From Bacteroidales bacterium (GTDB taxonomy: Bacteria > Bacteroidota > Bacteroidia > Bacteroidales > JAADGE01), in the NCBI GenBank assembly GCA_021648725.1, contig JAKISF010000022.1, positions 1-57,825 on the forward strand: 57,825 bases of DNA, in the 5' to 3' direction. This document shows, piece after piece, positions 28,434 to 37,003 of the stretch; within the stretch, counting starts at the first letter, position 1; each line of letters opens with the position of its first letter. The position numbers were made by a program, and so were the translations under genes. Under the pieces are notes generated by a model. It was not told the origin of the DNA. It saw only the letters and a program-made list of their open reading frames with translations, and did no database searches.

Positions 28434-28898
28434 ATGAAGTGTCTATATTTTATTTTTGCCGTTACACTTATCTTTTCATGCTCAAGTGTTCAAAAAGTCG
28501 GAATAAAAGGAGAAAAGTATAAAATTTCAAAAGAGTTAAATCAATTTTTACTTGATTTTGAATCAGCTGCAAGAAATCATAAAAAAGGAGCGATGTTAAA
28601 TCTTTTGGACAAAGATTACAAAAAAGAGCAGCATGACGAAATGTTAGAAGGCAGAACAAACCAGTTTCTTAATGAGTTTTTTGCCGGATACCTTATAAGT
28701 GAAAGCAAATTTAAATCTCCGGGATTTGAAAGTATTATTTCTTTAAATTTTGTAAGCATTAAACAAATCGACGAAAATTCTTTTGACGTTTCTTATATTA
28801 TTAAAAGTAAGGATTTTGAGTTGGTACGAGAATGGGAAATAATAATTAGAAATGTTAACGGAAAACAAGTTTACGGGTTAGTCGGTGCATTCGGGTAA
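28434..28898 (+). CDS. Small lipoprotein, paralogue of the gene at 30115
   Basis: The 154-residue product has a short type II signal peptide with the lipobox IFSC (cysteine at residue 16) followed by SSVQ. The mature part starts with KYKISKELNQFLLDFESA and has an alpha+beta pattern with a central LLDKDYKKEQHDEML, similar to NTF2-like folds in length and layout; that comparison is only a guess. It shares start, length and roughly two in five residues with the product of 30115-30579, including SKELN, LLDK.YKKE and EFF.G, so the two arose by duplication. No known family recognised. Confidence 0.75.
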   Translation: MKCLYFIFAVTLIFSCSSVQKVGIKGEKYKISKELNQFLLDFESAARNHKKGAMLNLLDKDYKKEQHDEMLEGRTNQFLNEFFAGYLISESKFKSPGFESIISLNFVSIKQIDENSFDVSYIIKSKDFELVREWEIIIRNVNGKQVYGLVGAFG

Positions 28899-28948
28899 CT
28901 TTTTGTTTCTTGATATCTTTCTTTTTTATTAATTAAGATTAATATGTT

Positions 28949-29998
28949 ATGATATTTACCAAAAAAAGTATAGAGAAAAATTTGAAAACCGTTACGGAAG
29001 AAAACGAATTAATTACCGGATTTTTAGCAATAAAAAGCAATGTTTATAAACGCGGAGTTTTAGCAATAAGCTCATTCGGACGGTTTATTGTAACAAATGC
29101 TCCGCTTATCGGGAAGTTAAAAATTAAAGATTCTTTTGTTTCGGAGGATGTTGAAAGTATTGACTTTGTTTCGGAAATAAAAATGGGCGGACCCCATGTT
29201 CATATTTTAATGAAAATAAAAGGAACAGACACACGATTTACTGCTTTTTTCCATCCGGTAAACAATGATGTTGCCGTAAACGAAATTATTCAAACAATAT
29301 ATAAAGCAAACCCTTCAGCGATACCTGATTATTTGAAAGATAAAGAAATTATTGACTTTTTAACAACAAAAGACGGGATTTATAAGTTAACAACAAACGA
29401 AATTATTGTTCAAAAATATTCAAATAATAAAATTGAAGATAAGGAAGTAATAAATGTAAAAGATATTACTTATTTTGATGTTTATCCGCAAAAAATGGGC
29501 AGCAAAGGGATTTTATACCTCGAAGTTAACAATGAGCCAAGGGTTGTAAAGTATGAAAAACCAACAGAAGAAAATAGTGTGAAGACAATGCTTTCAGGAG
29601 GAACATCGGCAATGTTCGGTCTCGGAAAGTTAGCAAAAATGTTTTCTGACTCTGAAATAAGGGTTAACGGTCCTTCATATATGGGTAATGATGAAGAAGA
29701 GCTTGTTACGGAATTCGCAACAAAAAAATCAAAAGGAATAGAAGAGTTGGGAAATAAAATATTCAGGCTTACCGACAAAAATATTTTTTTGCTGAAAAAA
29801 GAAAAAGGAGGAAAACTGAAACCGACAGAGAAAATTGCAATCAATAATATTAAAACGTATCAAAAAATGTCAGAAATTGGTAATAATGTAACCGTTTACG
29901 GACTTTCAATTGTTACAAAAGAAAATGTAACTTATAAATTTTGGAGTTTGGATTTTATTGATAAGGTTATGGATGAGCTTAAAAGACTTTTTAACTAA
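28949..29998 (+). CDS. Protein with repeated PH-like domains, function unknown
   Basis: The 349-residue product has no signal peptide and is probably cytoplasmic or at the inner face of the membrane. Three segments look alike: residues about 20-115 (LAIKSNVYKRGVLAISSFGRFIVT and on), about 125-215 (IYKLTTNEIIVQKYSNNKI and on) and about 265-349 (IFRLTDKNIFLLKKEKGG to a C-terminal helix). Each runs as beta-strands closed by a helix, the plan of bacterial PH-like domains. Between the second and third is a G/M-rich segment (MLSGGTSAMFGLGKLAKMF) that may touch a membrane. It lies between two paralogous lipoprotein genes. The domain reading is my inference. Confidence 0.65.
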   Translation: MIFTKKSIEKNLKTVTEENELITGFLAIKSNVYKRGVLAISSFGRFIVTNAPLIGKLKIKDSFVSEDVESIDFVSEIKMGGPHVHILMKIKGTDTRFTAFFHPVNNDVAVNEIIQTIYKANPSAIPDYLKDKEIIDFLTTKDGIYKLTTNEIIVQKYSNNKIEDKEVINVKDITYFDVYPQKMGSKGILYLEVNNEPRVVKYEKPTEENSVKTMLSGGTSAMFGLGKLAKMFSDSEIRVNGPSYMGNDEEELVTEFATKKSKGIEELGNKIFRLTDKNIFLLKKEKGGKLKPTEKIAINNIKTYQKMSEIGNNVTVYGLSIVTKENVTYKFWSLDFIDKVMDELKRLFN

Positions 29999-30020
29999 TA
30001 AACTAATAACTATTCGATAT

Positions 30021-30056
30021 AAAAAATGTGTAACCTGACAGAGTTACGCATTTTTT
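30021..30056 (+). terminator. Intrinsic terminator after the PH-like protein gene
   Basis: The 14-bp arms 30021-30034 and 30043-30056 pair with one G-T wobble around an 8-nt loop, and the right arm ends in a run of six T residues. It separates the PH-like gene from the second lipoprotein gene, so the second paralogue may have its own promoter. Confidence 0.75.
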
Positions 30057-30114
30057 ATTTCTTTTGTAAAGACAATTCTTAAAATAAACAAATAACTTAA
30101 CAGTTTATTTCTTC

Positions 30115-30579
30115 ATGAAATATTTTATTATTCTTTTTTCTGTTTTTTTTGTGTTTTCTTGTTCAACAAGTAAGAAAGCAAGTATTTACGGAGGGGATTA
30201 TAAAGTTTCAAAAGAGTTAAACAGTTTTTTAAGTCGTTTTGAGCTTGCGACGAATGAACATAATGAAACATTATTATTGTCTCTTCTTGATAAAAAATAT
30301 AAGAAAGAACATTTTAACAATCTACAAAAAGAAGACAGAGAACATTTTTTTCGGGAGTTTTTTTGCGGAAAGGATATTAAAACCCGACAATATGTTTGCC
30401 CGGCTTTTAATGAAGTTATTTCAATAAGCTTTATCAGTATTTTTCAAACCGATAATGGCAACTATAAGGTAACGTACGCAATTACAACAACATACGAAGA
30501 GTTAGAGTTTATTAGAGAGATTACAGTTAAAACAGTTAACGATGTTGTTGTTTTCGGAATAACCGGAGCTTTGTATTAG
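30115..30579 (+). CDS. Small lipoprotein, paralogue of the gene at 28434
   Basis: The 154-residue product has a type II signal peptide with the lipobox VFSC (cysteine at residue 16) followed by STSKK. The mature region begins YKVSKELNSFLSRFELA and contains LLDKKYKKEHFNNL and HFFREFFCG, closely matching its paralogue upstream. It carries two cysteines in the mature part (in EFFCG and VCPAF) that the other copy lacks. A terminator at 30021-30056 precedes it. Function unknown. Confidence 0.75.
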   Translation: MKYFIILFSVFFVFSCSTSKKASIYGGDYKVSKELNSFLSRFELATNEHNETLLLSLLDKKYKKEHFNNLQKEDREHFFREFFCGKDIKTRQYVCPAFNEVISISFISIFQTDNGNYKVTYAITTTYEELEFIREITVKTVNDVVVFGITGALY

Positions 30580-30622
30580 TTTTTGTTTGTTATTAGACAG
30601 CTCCGGACAGGCTCAGCCACCG

Positions 30623-30645
30623 CCATTTAGCCTTCGAATAAATGG
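30623..30645. terminator. Hairpin between convergent genes
   Basis: The arms ccattta (30623-30629) and taaatgg (30639-30645) are exact with a 9-nt loop and are followed by tttatttat on the plus strand. It can end transcription of the lipoprotein gene at 30115. It overlaps the very end of the PglF/CapD-type transcript on the other strand. Confidence 0.5.
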
Positions 30646-30646
30646 T

Positions 30647-32524
30647 TTATTTATCTAATGTTTCATAAACGGAATTTTTACTGGCAAATTCAGGAATAAT
30701 TTTTTTCATAAGTGCGACAATTTCAAAATTATCGTGATTTTTAAGTACAGATATAAGTTGGTTTATTTTCGGCATTACACCATCCATAGAATATTGACGA
30801 GTTTTTGCAATCATAATCTTTTCGTGAACCGTCGGAAGTGTATTCTCCTTGTCGGCAAGAAGCTCTTCATAAAGTTTTTCTCCGGGGCGAAGTCCTGTAA
30901 ATTTAAGGTTTATGTCTGTTCCGAGCTTTAAGCCGGAAAGTTTTATCATTTTTTTTGCTAAATCGGCAATTTTAACAGATTTTCCCATGTCAAAAATAAA
31001 TATTTCGCCGCCATGCCCGATTGCTCCGGCTTGTAACACTAATTGACAGGCTTCGGGAATTGTCATAAAATATCTTGTTATTTCCGGGTCTGTAACGGTA
31101 ACCGGGCCGCCTTCTTCTATTTGCTGTTTAAACCGAGGAATAACAGAACCGTTTGACCCGAGAACATTCCCGAATCTTGTTGTAATAAATGAAGTTTTAC
31201 ACGTTTGCTGCAAAGTTTGAATATATATTTCTGCAATTCGTTTTGATGCTCCCATTACATTTGTCGGGTTTACAGCTTTATCTGTTGAAATCATTACAAA
31301 TTTTTCAACATTAAATTCAACAGATTTATCTGCAATAATTTTTGTACCGCCGACATTTGTTCTTATTGCTTCCGAGGGATTGTTTTCCATCATCGGAACG
31401 TGTTTATATGCTGCTGCATGGTATACTATATCCGGCTTGTATGTGTCAAATAGTTTTATTATTCTTATTTCGTTCGTAACATCTCCTATTACAATGTCAA
31501 ATTCAGTATAATTATGCCTTTCTCTTAATTCAAGATCTAAGTTGTATAGTGGAGATTCTGCTTGATCTAATGCAATAATTCTTTTCGGACTGAATTTAGT
31601 CAGTTGAATTACAATTTCTCTTCCTATTGAGCCTGCAGCTCCCGTAACTAAAACAGTTTTATTAAGAACATCTTTTTTTATTTTTTCTTCCTCGAGTTTA
31701 ATGGGTGCTCTTTCAAGTAAATCTTCAATGTTAATTTTTCTGATTTGGTTATAACTTAACTCTCCGTTTATCCAGTTTTTAACATCGGGCAGCGTTAATA
31801 CGTTTACATCATATTCAAAACATAAATCGATAACCTCTTGTTTTTTTGGTGCAGAAATTTTGTTATCGGCAATTATAAGTTCGGTTATTTCATACTTTTG
31901 AAAAATTCGTTCTAATTCTTTTGATTTGTAAAACTTTATACCGTCTAATTGCTTTTTTTGTCCGGAATCGTAGGGGTCAATAAAAGCTTCAACTTTATAC
32001 TTAATGTCTTTATCGCGTGTTAATACTCTTTTTGTTGTTATTGCATTTTCATTAATTCCGAGAATAACGATTTTTTTTTCTTCTTTAAAAAAGTTATTTG
32101 CCTCTGAGTAAACTGTTTTTACAAAAAGACGGAAGCTTGTCATTAAAAAAATACTGACAAAATAATCAATTAAAATTACAGAGAACGGAATTATATATTT
32201 TTCGGAAATAAAGAAAAATAAAAAATAGTTTGCAGCAATATAAAAGACATTTGAATATGTAATTACCAGTATTATTCTAATTGTGTCTTTTGTTCCGGTA
32301 TAACGTATAATTCCTGCATAGGAACGTGTAAGCAAGAACAGAGAAAACCGAACGGTTAAAACAAAAAATATTACACGGTGTAAAGTATCGAAATAGCTGT
32401 TTGTTAAATCAAAATTAAATCGCAACAAAAATGCAAATACAACAGACATAACGGATATTGCCAAATCAATGGTTAAAATAATCCATCTTGGCGTGTGCTT
32501 GCTTAATGTTAAAATTTTGAGCAT
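30647..32524 (-). CDS. PglF/CapD/WbpM-type nucleotide-sugar 4,6-dehydratase, membrane-bound
   Basis: The 625-residue protein has four to five N-terminal membrane helices (residues about 15-135). A Rossmann-like domain (IVILGINENAITTKRVL) follows, and then the catalytic short-chain dehydrogenase domain with VLVTGAAGSIGREIVIQL near residue 292. The active-site segment STDKAVNPTNVMGASKRIAE shows methionine where most relatives have tyrosine, as in the FlaA1/PglF group. These enzymes make UDP-4-keto-6-deoxy sugars from UDP-GlcNAc for surface polysaccharide or protein glycans. It ends a minus-strand cluster with tsaC, a GT4 glycosyltransferase and dapD. The exact sugar product cannot be told. Confidence 0.92.
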   Translation of the reverse strand: MLKILTLSKHTPRWIILTIDLAISVMSVVFAFLLRFNFDLTNSYFDTLHRVIFFVLTVRFSLFLLTRSYAGIIRYTGTKDTIRIILVITYSNVFYIAANYFLFFFISEKYIIPFSVILIDYFVSIFLMTSFRLFVKTVYSEANNFFKEEKKIVILGINENAITTKRVLTRDKDIKYKVEAFIDPYDSGQKKQLDGIKFYKSKELERIFQKYEITELIIADNKISAPKKQEVIDLCFEYDVNVLTLPDVKNWINGELSYNQIRKINIEDLLERAPIKLEEEKIKKDVLNKTVLVTGAAGSIGREIVIQLTKFSPKRIIALDQAESPLYNLDLELRERHNYTEFDIVIGDVTNEIRIIKLFDTYKPDIVYHAAAYKHVPMMENNPSEAIRTNVGGTKIIADKSVEFNVEKFVMISTDKAVNPTNVMGASKRIAEIYIQTLQQTCKTSFITTRFGNVLGSNGSVIPRFKQQIEEGGPVTVTDPEITRYFMTIPEACQLVLQAGAIGHGGEIFIFDMGKSVKIADLAKKMIKLSGLKLGTDINLKFTGLRPGEKLYEELLADKENTLPTVHEKIMIAKTRQYSMDGVMPKINQLISVLKNHDNFEIVALMKKIIPEFASKNSVYETLDK

Positions 32525-32533
32525 TCTGTTTAT

Positions 32534-33097
32534 TTAGTTTCTTATGATTTCAATTTCTCCTTTTGTACCTACTTTTATAATACTTGACGGGGCTTTAGAA
32601 ACTTTTTTGTTTTGATTATACTTTACAATGTAATCAACACTGTTTTTTATTTCTTCCGATATTTCTTCAAAATCAGCCGGAAAGTTTCCGCCTGAAATGT
32701 TTGCCGAAGTTGAAACAATCGGTTTTTTAAATTTTTGAATAAGTTTATCCGTAAATTCTTCTTTCGTAATTCTTATACCGATGCTGCCGTCTCGGGCAAT
32801 TAAATTTTTTGCTAAATTTTTTGCTCCGGAATAAATTACTGTTGTCGGTTTTTCTGACAGTTCTGCAATATCCAATGCAATTTCCGGAACTTCTTCGACA
32901 TATTGCCGAATAAAGTTAATGTTATTTAATAAGATCAGCATACTTTTTTTATCTGCTCTTTTTTTTATTTCAAAAACTTTTTGTACAGCCTCTTCATTTG
33001 TTGCATCGCACCCTAATCCCCAAATTGTATCAGTAGGATATAGGATAACACCACCGCATTTTAACACTTCAAAAGCCTTATTTACATCTTCTTGCAT
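32534..33097 (-). CDS. tsaC: L-threonylcarbamoyladenylate synthase (Sua5/YrdC/YwlC family)
   Basis: The 187-residue protein makes threonylcarbamoyl-AMP from threonine, bicarbonate and ATP for the universal tRNA modification t6A. Conserved elements are GGVILYPTDTIWGLGCDATNE near residue 13, KKRADKKSMLILL near residue 46, the SIGIRI motif near residue 123 and PIVSTSANISG near residue 145. It has the single YrdC domain without the C-terminal Sua5 extension. It is spaced 1 nt from the glycosyltransferase stop upstream and 9 nt from the dehydratase start downstream, so it is embedded in a polysaccharide operon. Confidence 0.93.
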   Translation of the reverse strand: MQEDVNKAFEVLKCGGVILYPTDTIWGLGCDATNEEAVQKVFEIKKRADKKSMLILLNNINFIRQYVEEVPEIALDIAELSEKPTTVIYSGAKNLAKNLIARDGSIGIRITKEEFTDKLIQKFKKPIVSTSANISGGNFPADFEEISEEIKNSVDYIVKYNQNKKVSKAPSSIIKVGTKGEIEIIRN

Positions 33098-33098
33098 T

Positions 33099-34214
33099 TT
33101 ATTTTAAATATACATTTATCAAATTTGATGCAACTTTTTCATCGTTAAATCTTTGAACATAATCATAACCTTCGGCAATCATCTTTTCTCTTAACCGGGA
33201 ATCGTCCATAATGTTTTGAATTGCTTCGCTCAATTTTTCAACATCGTCAGGTTCAATGTAAATACTTGAATGTCCGCCGGTTTCACTAAAAACACCGCCT
33301 TTTGTTGTAATTACCGGAATTTTTGAATATAATGCCTCAATAATAGGAATTCCGAACCCTTCAAACAATGACGGATAAATAAAAATATCGGCTTGTTGAT
33401 ATATTGCGGGCAAATCTTCAAATAAGACGTTGTTATAAATAAAAAGTTTGTCTTCTAAATTATTTTCGGCGGCATAGGTTAATATTTCATTTTGGTAGTC
33501 TGTTTCTCCTCCGACAATTATCAACGGAATATCAATTTTTCCGTATTTAAGTGCTTTTAAAATTTGCAAACTGTTTTTTCGTTTTTCAATAGTTCCGACA
33601 TTTAAAATATAGTTTTCGGGCAGATTGTATTTTTGAGTAACTTCTATTTTCTTTTTTGTTTCAACTTCTTTTTGAAATACAGAATTACAGCCTTGGTATA
33701 CGACTTCGATTTTATTTTCATCAATACCCAAGAAATTTACAATGTCGGACTTTGTTTGCTCGCTTATTGCAATAATTGTATCTGCAATTTCACAAGAATA
33801 TTTTGCTTTTTGGTAATAAATTTTTCTGTCAACAGAATTATATAATTCAGGAAATCGGATAAAAATTAAATCATGGACAGTAACAATTAGCTTTGCATTT
33901 GATTTTTTGTGGGCTTTATACGGAAGCTCTCCGCTTAATCCGTGAAAAATATTAAGCTTGTGTTCTGCAATTTTTTTTGCTATTCGAAAAGTTCTCCAAT
34001 AAGATTTAAAAGTACGACTTAAAAAGAGTTTTGGTTCATAGGTTTTTACTTTATCGGGAATATCAAACTTTATGGCATTTTCCAAAGAAGGAGTATAAAG
34101 CAAATATTCGTGCGACGGATAAAATTTTGTAAGAAGCTCAATTGTGCTTCTGCTGTAGTTCCCCAACCCGCTCGTGTTAAAAAAAGCTCTTTTTGCGTCA
34201 AAACCGATTTTCAT
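33099..34214 (-). CDS. Glycosyltransferase, GT4 family (GT-B fold)
   Basis: The 371-residue protein has the two-domain layout of GT4 enzymes. The N-terminal acceptor domain shows AKLIVTVHDLIFIRFPELY and ADTIIAISEQTKSDIVNF. The C-terminal nucleotide-sugar domain shows NYILNVGTIEKRKN and the EX7E element in YPSLFEGFGIPIIEALYSKIPVI. No signal peptide is present. It transfers a hexose or related sugar to a glycan acceptor at the cytoplasmic side of the membrane. Its operon companion, the PglF/CapD-type dehydratase, may supply the sugar. Specificity is not predictable. Confidence 0.92.
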   Translation of the reverse strand: MKIGFDAKRAFFNTSGLGNYSRSTIELLTKFYPSHEYLLYTPSLENAIKFDIPDKVKTYEPKLFLSRTFKSYWRTFRIAKKIAEHKLNIFHGLSGELPYKAHKKSNAKLIVTVHDLIFIRFPELYNSVDRKIYYQKAKYSCEIADTIIAISEQTKSDIVNFLGIDENKIEVVYQGCNSVFQKEVETKKKIEVTQKYNLPENYILNVGTIEKRKNSLQILKALKYGKIDIPLIIVGGETDYQNEILTYAAENNLEDKLFIYNNVLFEDLPAIYQQADIFIYPSLFEGFGIPIIEALYSKIPVITTKGGVFSETGGHSSIYIEPDDVEKLSEAIQNIMDDSRLREKMIAEGYDYVQRFNDEKVASNLINVYLK

Positions 34215-34239
34215 AAAACTTTTTTAGTTTGTAAAACAG

Positions 34240-34257
34240 AGCCTGTTTGTTTAGGCT
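34240..34257 (-). terminator. Weak hairpin after dapD
   Basis: The arms agcct (34240-34244) and aggct (34253-34257) enclose an 8-nt loop in the 49-bp gap between the dapD stop and the glycosyltransferase start. The stem is short and no clean T-run follows, so dapD may be cotranscribed with the glycosyltransferase. Confidence 0.25.
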
Positions 34258-34263
34258 TTTGCA

Positions 34264-35082
34264 TTATACAGTTACATTAAATTCTCTGAGAGCATTGTTC
34301 AGAGATGTTTTTAAATCTGTTGATGCTTTTCTTTTACCGATAATTAATGCTGCCGGAACTTGATATTCGCCTGCCGGAAATTTTTTTGTGTAAGACCCGG
34401 GTATTACAACAGAGCGTTCGGGAATAACCCCCCGATATTCAACAGGCTCATAACTTGTAACATCAATAATTTTTGTTGATTTGGTTATTGCAACATTTGC
34501 ACCCAGAACAGCTTCTTTTTTTATTCTTACACCTTCAACAACAATACAGCGAGATCCTATAAAACAACCGTCTTCAATAATAACGGGAGATGCTTGAACC
34601 GGCTCTAAAACACCGCCGATGCCGACACCTCCGCTTAAATGTACGTTTTTCCCGATTTGAGCACAAGAGCCTACGGTTGCCCATGTGTCAACCATTGTTC
34701 CTTCATCAACATAGGCTCCTATGTTTACATAAGACGGCATTAAAATTACACCTTTTGAAATATATGAACCATACCGTGCGACAGCATGGGGAACAACTCT
34801 TATTCCCAGTTCTTTATATCCTTTTTTTAAGGGTATTTTATCATGAAATTCTAAATCTCCGGCTTGCATTGTTCCCATTTCTTGAATCGGGAAATATAAT
34901 ATTACGGCTTTTTTAACCGAGTCGTTAACTTCCCAATATCCGTTAACTCGTTCAGCCACTCGAAGTCTGCCTTTATCAACTTCTTCAATTATTTTTCTGA
35001 TGGCTTCCCGGGTTTTGTTTTCTTTTAACAAACTTCTGTTTTCCCATGCCGAATCAATAGTTTTGAATAATTCTTTATTCAT
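34264..35082 (-). CDS. dapD: 2,3,4,5-tetrahydropyridine-2,6-dicarboxylate N-succinyltransferase
   Basis: The 272-residue enzyme adds a succinyl group from succinyl-CoA in the lysine/meso-diaminopimelate pathway, which feeds peptidoglycan. Left-handed beta-helix hexapeptide repeats are clear (NIGAYVDEGTMVDTWATVGS, then QIGKNVHLSGGVGIGGVLEP and GCFIGSRCIVVEGVRI). The N-terminal helical domain is normal length. The order dapD, glycosyltransferase, tsaC, dehydratase is likely one transcription unit or two. Confidence 0.95.
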   Translation of the reverse strand: MNKELFKTIDSAWENRSLLKENKTREAIRKIIEEVDKGRLRVAERVNGYWEVNDSVKKAVILYFPIQEMGTMQAGDLEFHDKIPLKKGYKELGIRVVPHAVARYGSYISKGVILMPSYVNIGAYVDEGTMVDTWATVGSCAQIGKNVHLSGGVGIGGVLEPVQASPVIIEDGCFIGSRCIVVEGVRIKKEAVLGANVAITKSTKIIDVTSYEPVEYRGVIPERSVVIPGSYTKKFPAGEYQVPAALIIGKRKASTDLKTSLNNALREFNVTV

Positions 35083-35154
35083 TTTTAAATATTATTTCGT
35101 AAAAATAAAAATAAATTCTGACCAAAGTCACTTTTTATTTTTTTATATGCAATG

Positions 35155-36900
35155 TTAATTTGTTTTATCGGAAAAAATAACCTTTACAAGTTTGTTTTTT
35201 ATATATTCGGCTTTATAAGTTAAATTTCCGTATTGATTATATTTTATAACAAAACCGTGAACTTCGCCTTCTTTGTAGTCGGTTTCTTGTTGAAGTTTTC
35301 CGTTAGGATACCAAGATTTTATTTTTCCGTTTCTTCTGCCGTTTTTATATGACTCGTCTCTTATTTTCATTCCGTTTCCTGCAAAAACAAACCATTTTCC
35401 GTCTTTTTTCCCGTCTGTATAAAATCCGGTTATGTTTACGCTTCCGTCAGGATTGTATGTTTCGTATTTTCCGTGGTATGTTCCGTTTTTGAATGATTCC
35501 GTTTTTTCTTTTAGACCCTTTTCGTTCCAATATTCGCAAATTCCGGTTTTTATATTTTTTGAATAGTTAACAGAGTACTTAAGTTTTCCGTTTTCAAACC
35601 ATCCTTTCCAATTTCCGTCCATTTTGCCTTCCGTAAAATTTCCTTTCATTTCAGGCTTTCCGTTTTCAAAATATGATGTCCACACTCCTTCTTCTTTGCC
35701 GTTTTCAAAATTACCCTCATAATATAACTGTTGGTTTTCATAAAGAACTTTCCAAAGACCTGTTTTTTTATCGTTTTTATACTCTCCGGTTTTCCAAATT
35801 TTTCCGTTAGGATACCAATATGTCCAAACTCCGTTCATTTTTCCGTTTATATAATTTCCTTCATTCCCTTTTATTGTAATTGTATCATTATGGATGATGT
35901 TTGTTTGCCAATAAGTCCAGAAACCGTGCATTGTGTCATTTTTGAAGTTTCCGGAGATATCCGGATTTCCGTCTTTATTATACCATTTTGCTTTTCCGTT
36001 TTTCAGTCCGTCATTAAAATTAATTTCTGCTTTAAGTTTTTCATTTTCAAAATATGATTTATGCAAACCGTCTTTTTTTCCGTTTATATATTTTCCGGTT
36101 CTTTTGATATTTCCTTCCGGGTACCAAAATGTCCAAACACTGTCTTTTAACCCGTTTTTAAGTTTTCCCTGCATTAACTTTTGCCCTGAATAGTAATAAG
36201 AAATATTTAGGCCGTTTTCATAATTCAAGATGCTTTCAATATTACCGTTTTTATACCAAGACAGCCATTTTCCTGTTTTTTTTCCATTTTCATATCGTCC
36301 TTTTGAAAAGATTTTTTTATTGTCAAAACATTCTGTCCAAACAGAGTCTTTTAAACCTAAGACATACTTTCCTTCCGATTTTAAGTTTCCGTTTTCATAA
36401 AAAGATTTAAAATAGCCGTTTCCGCTATTAATTATGGTATCGCCTTTTGCTGTGCAGTAATTTAAAAGTATTAATGTGTCATTTATGAATTTTTCCTGGG
36501 ACTTGATTTTTCCGTTGATATAATAATAGTTCCAGGTGCTGTCTCTTTTTCCGAGTGTATATTTGCCGGATAGTTTTAGTGTGCCGTCTCGGTACCATTC
36601 CTTATAATGCCCGGACTGAATTCCTTTAAAAAGAAAACCTTCGTTTTGTTTCTTTCCGTTACTAAAAAAATAAGTAACTCTTCCGCTTACTTCTCCTTTA
36701 TGAAATTCTGATTCTTGAACGAGTATTCCTTCTTCATTCCAGTATTTCCAAACACCTTCTTCTTTTTCATCTTTAAAAACACCTTCGCTTTGTTTCTTTT
36801 CATTTTTCTCATCCCAATAAAATGTTTTAATATTTTGTCCGAAAAAATAAATCGAAAGGAATAAAAAAGTTAAAAAAAGTGTTATTTTTCTGTAATTCAT
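35155..36900 (-). CDS. Secreted YwqK/MORN-type repeat protein
   Basis: From the ATG at 36898-36900 the product is 581 residues: a signal peptide (MNYRKITLFLTFLFLSIYF, cleavage near GQN) and then about twenty tandem repeats of roughly 23 residues with the pattern WxxWYxNGxxKxxGxYxNGKKxG. Such repeats are called MORN or YwqK-type and form long beta-hairpin rods. Many Bacteroidota genomes carry exported members of unknown role. The name 'antitoxin YwqK' attached to the family does not fit an exported protein. The frame is open for 52 more residues upstream to 37056, but that part is low-complexity and the signal peptide starts at 36900. The gene diverges from the exosortase gene across about 100 bp. 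Confidence 0.85.
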   Translation of the reverse strand: MNYRKITLFLTFLFLSIYFFGQNIKTFYWDEKNEKKQSEGVFKDEKEEGVWKYWNEEGILVQESEFHKGEVSGRVTYFFSNGKKQNEGFLFKGIQSGHYKEWYRDGTLKLSGKYTLGKRDSTWNYYYINGKIKSQEKFINDTLILLNYCTAKGDTIINSGNGYFKSFYENGNLKSEGKYVLGLKDSVWTECFDNKKIFSKGRYENGKKTGKWLSWYKNGNIESILNYENGLNISYYYSGQKLMQGKLKNGLKDSVWTFWYPEGNIKRTGKYINGKKDGLHKSYFENEKLKAEINFNDGLKNGKAKWYNKDGNPDISGNFKNDTMHGFWTYWQTNIIHNDTITIKGNEGNYINGKMNGVWTYWYPNGKIWKTGEYKNDKKTGLWKVLYENQQLYYEGNFENGKEEGVWTSYFENGKPEMKGNFTEGKMDGNWKGWFENGKLKYSVNYSKNIKTGICEYWNEKGLKEKTESFKNGTYHGKYETYNPDGSVNITGFYTDGKKDGKWFVFAGNGMKIRDESYKNGRRNGKIKSWYPNGKLQQETDYKEGEVHGFVIKYNQYGNLTYKAEYIKNKLVKVIFSDKTN

Positions 36901-37003
36901 TTCTTTATTTTTTTTTGTTTTTATATTAGCACCCAAATTTAAAGTGATTTTTTGAATTTCTGTTATTTTTTCTTTTAGTTTGTAAAAAGTTTCTTCTCTC
37001 GCA

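Noticed and set aside
35155-36900. Antitoxin of a toxin-antitoxin system (YwqK family label)
   Set aside because: The protein has a signal peptide, is far longer than an antitoxin, and has no toxin gene beside it; the label comes only from shared repeats.
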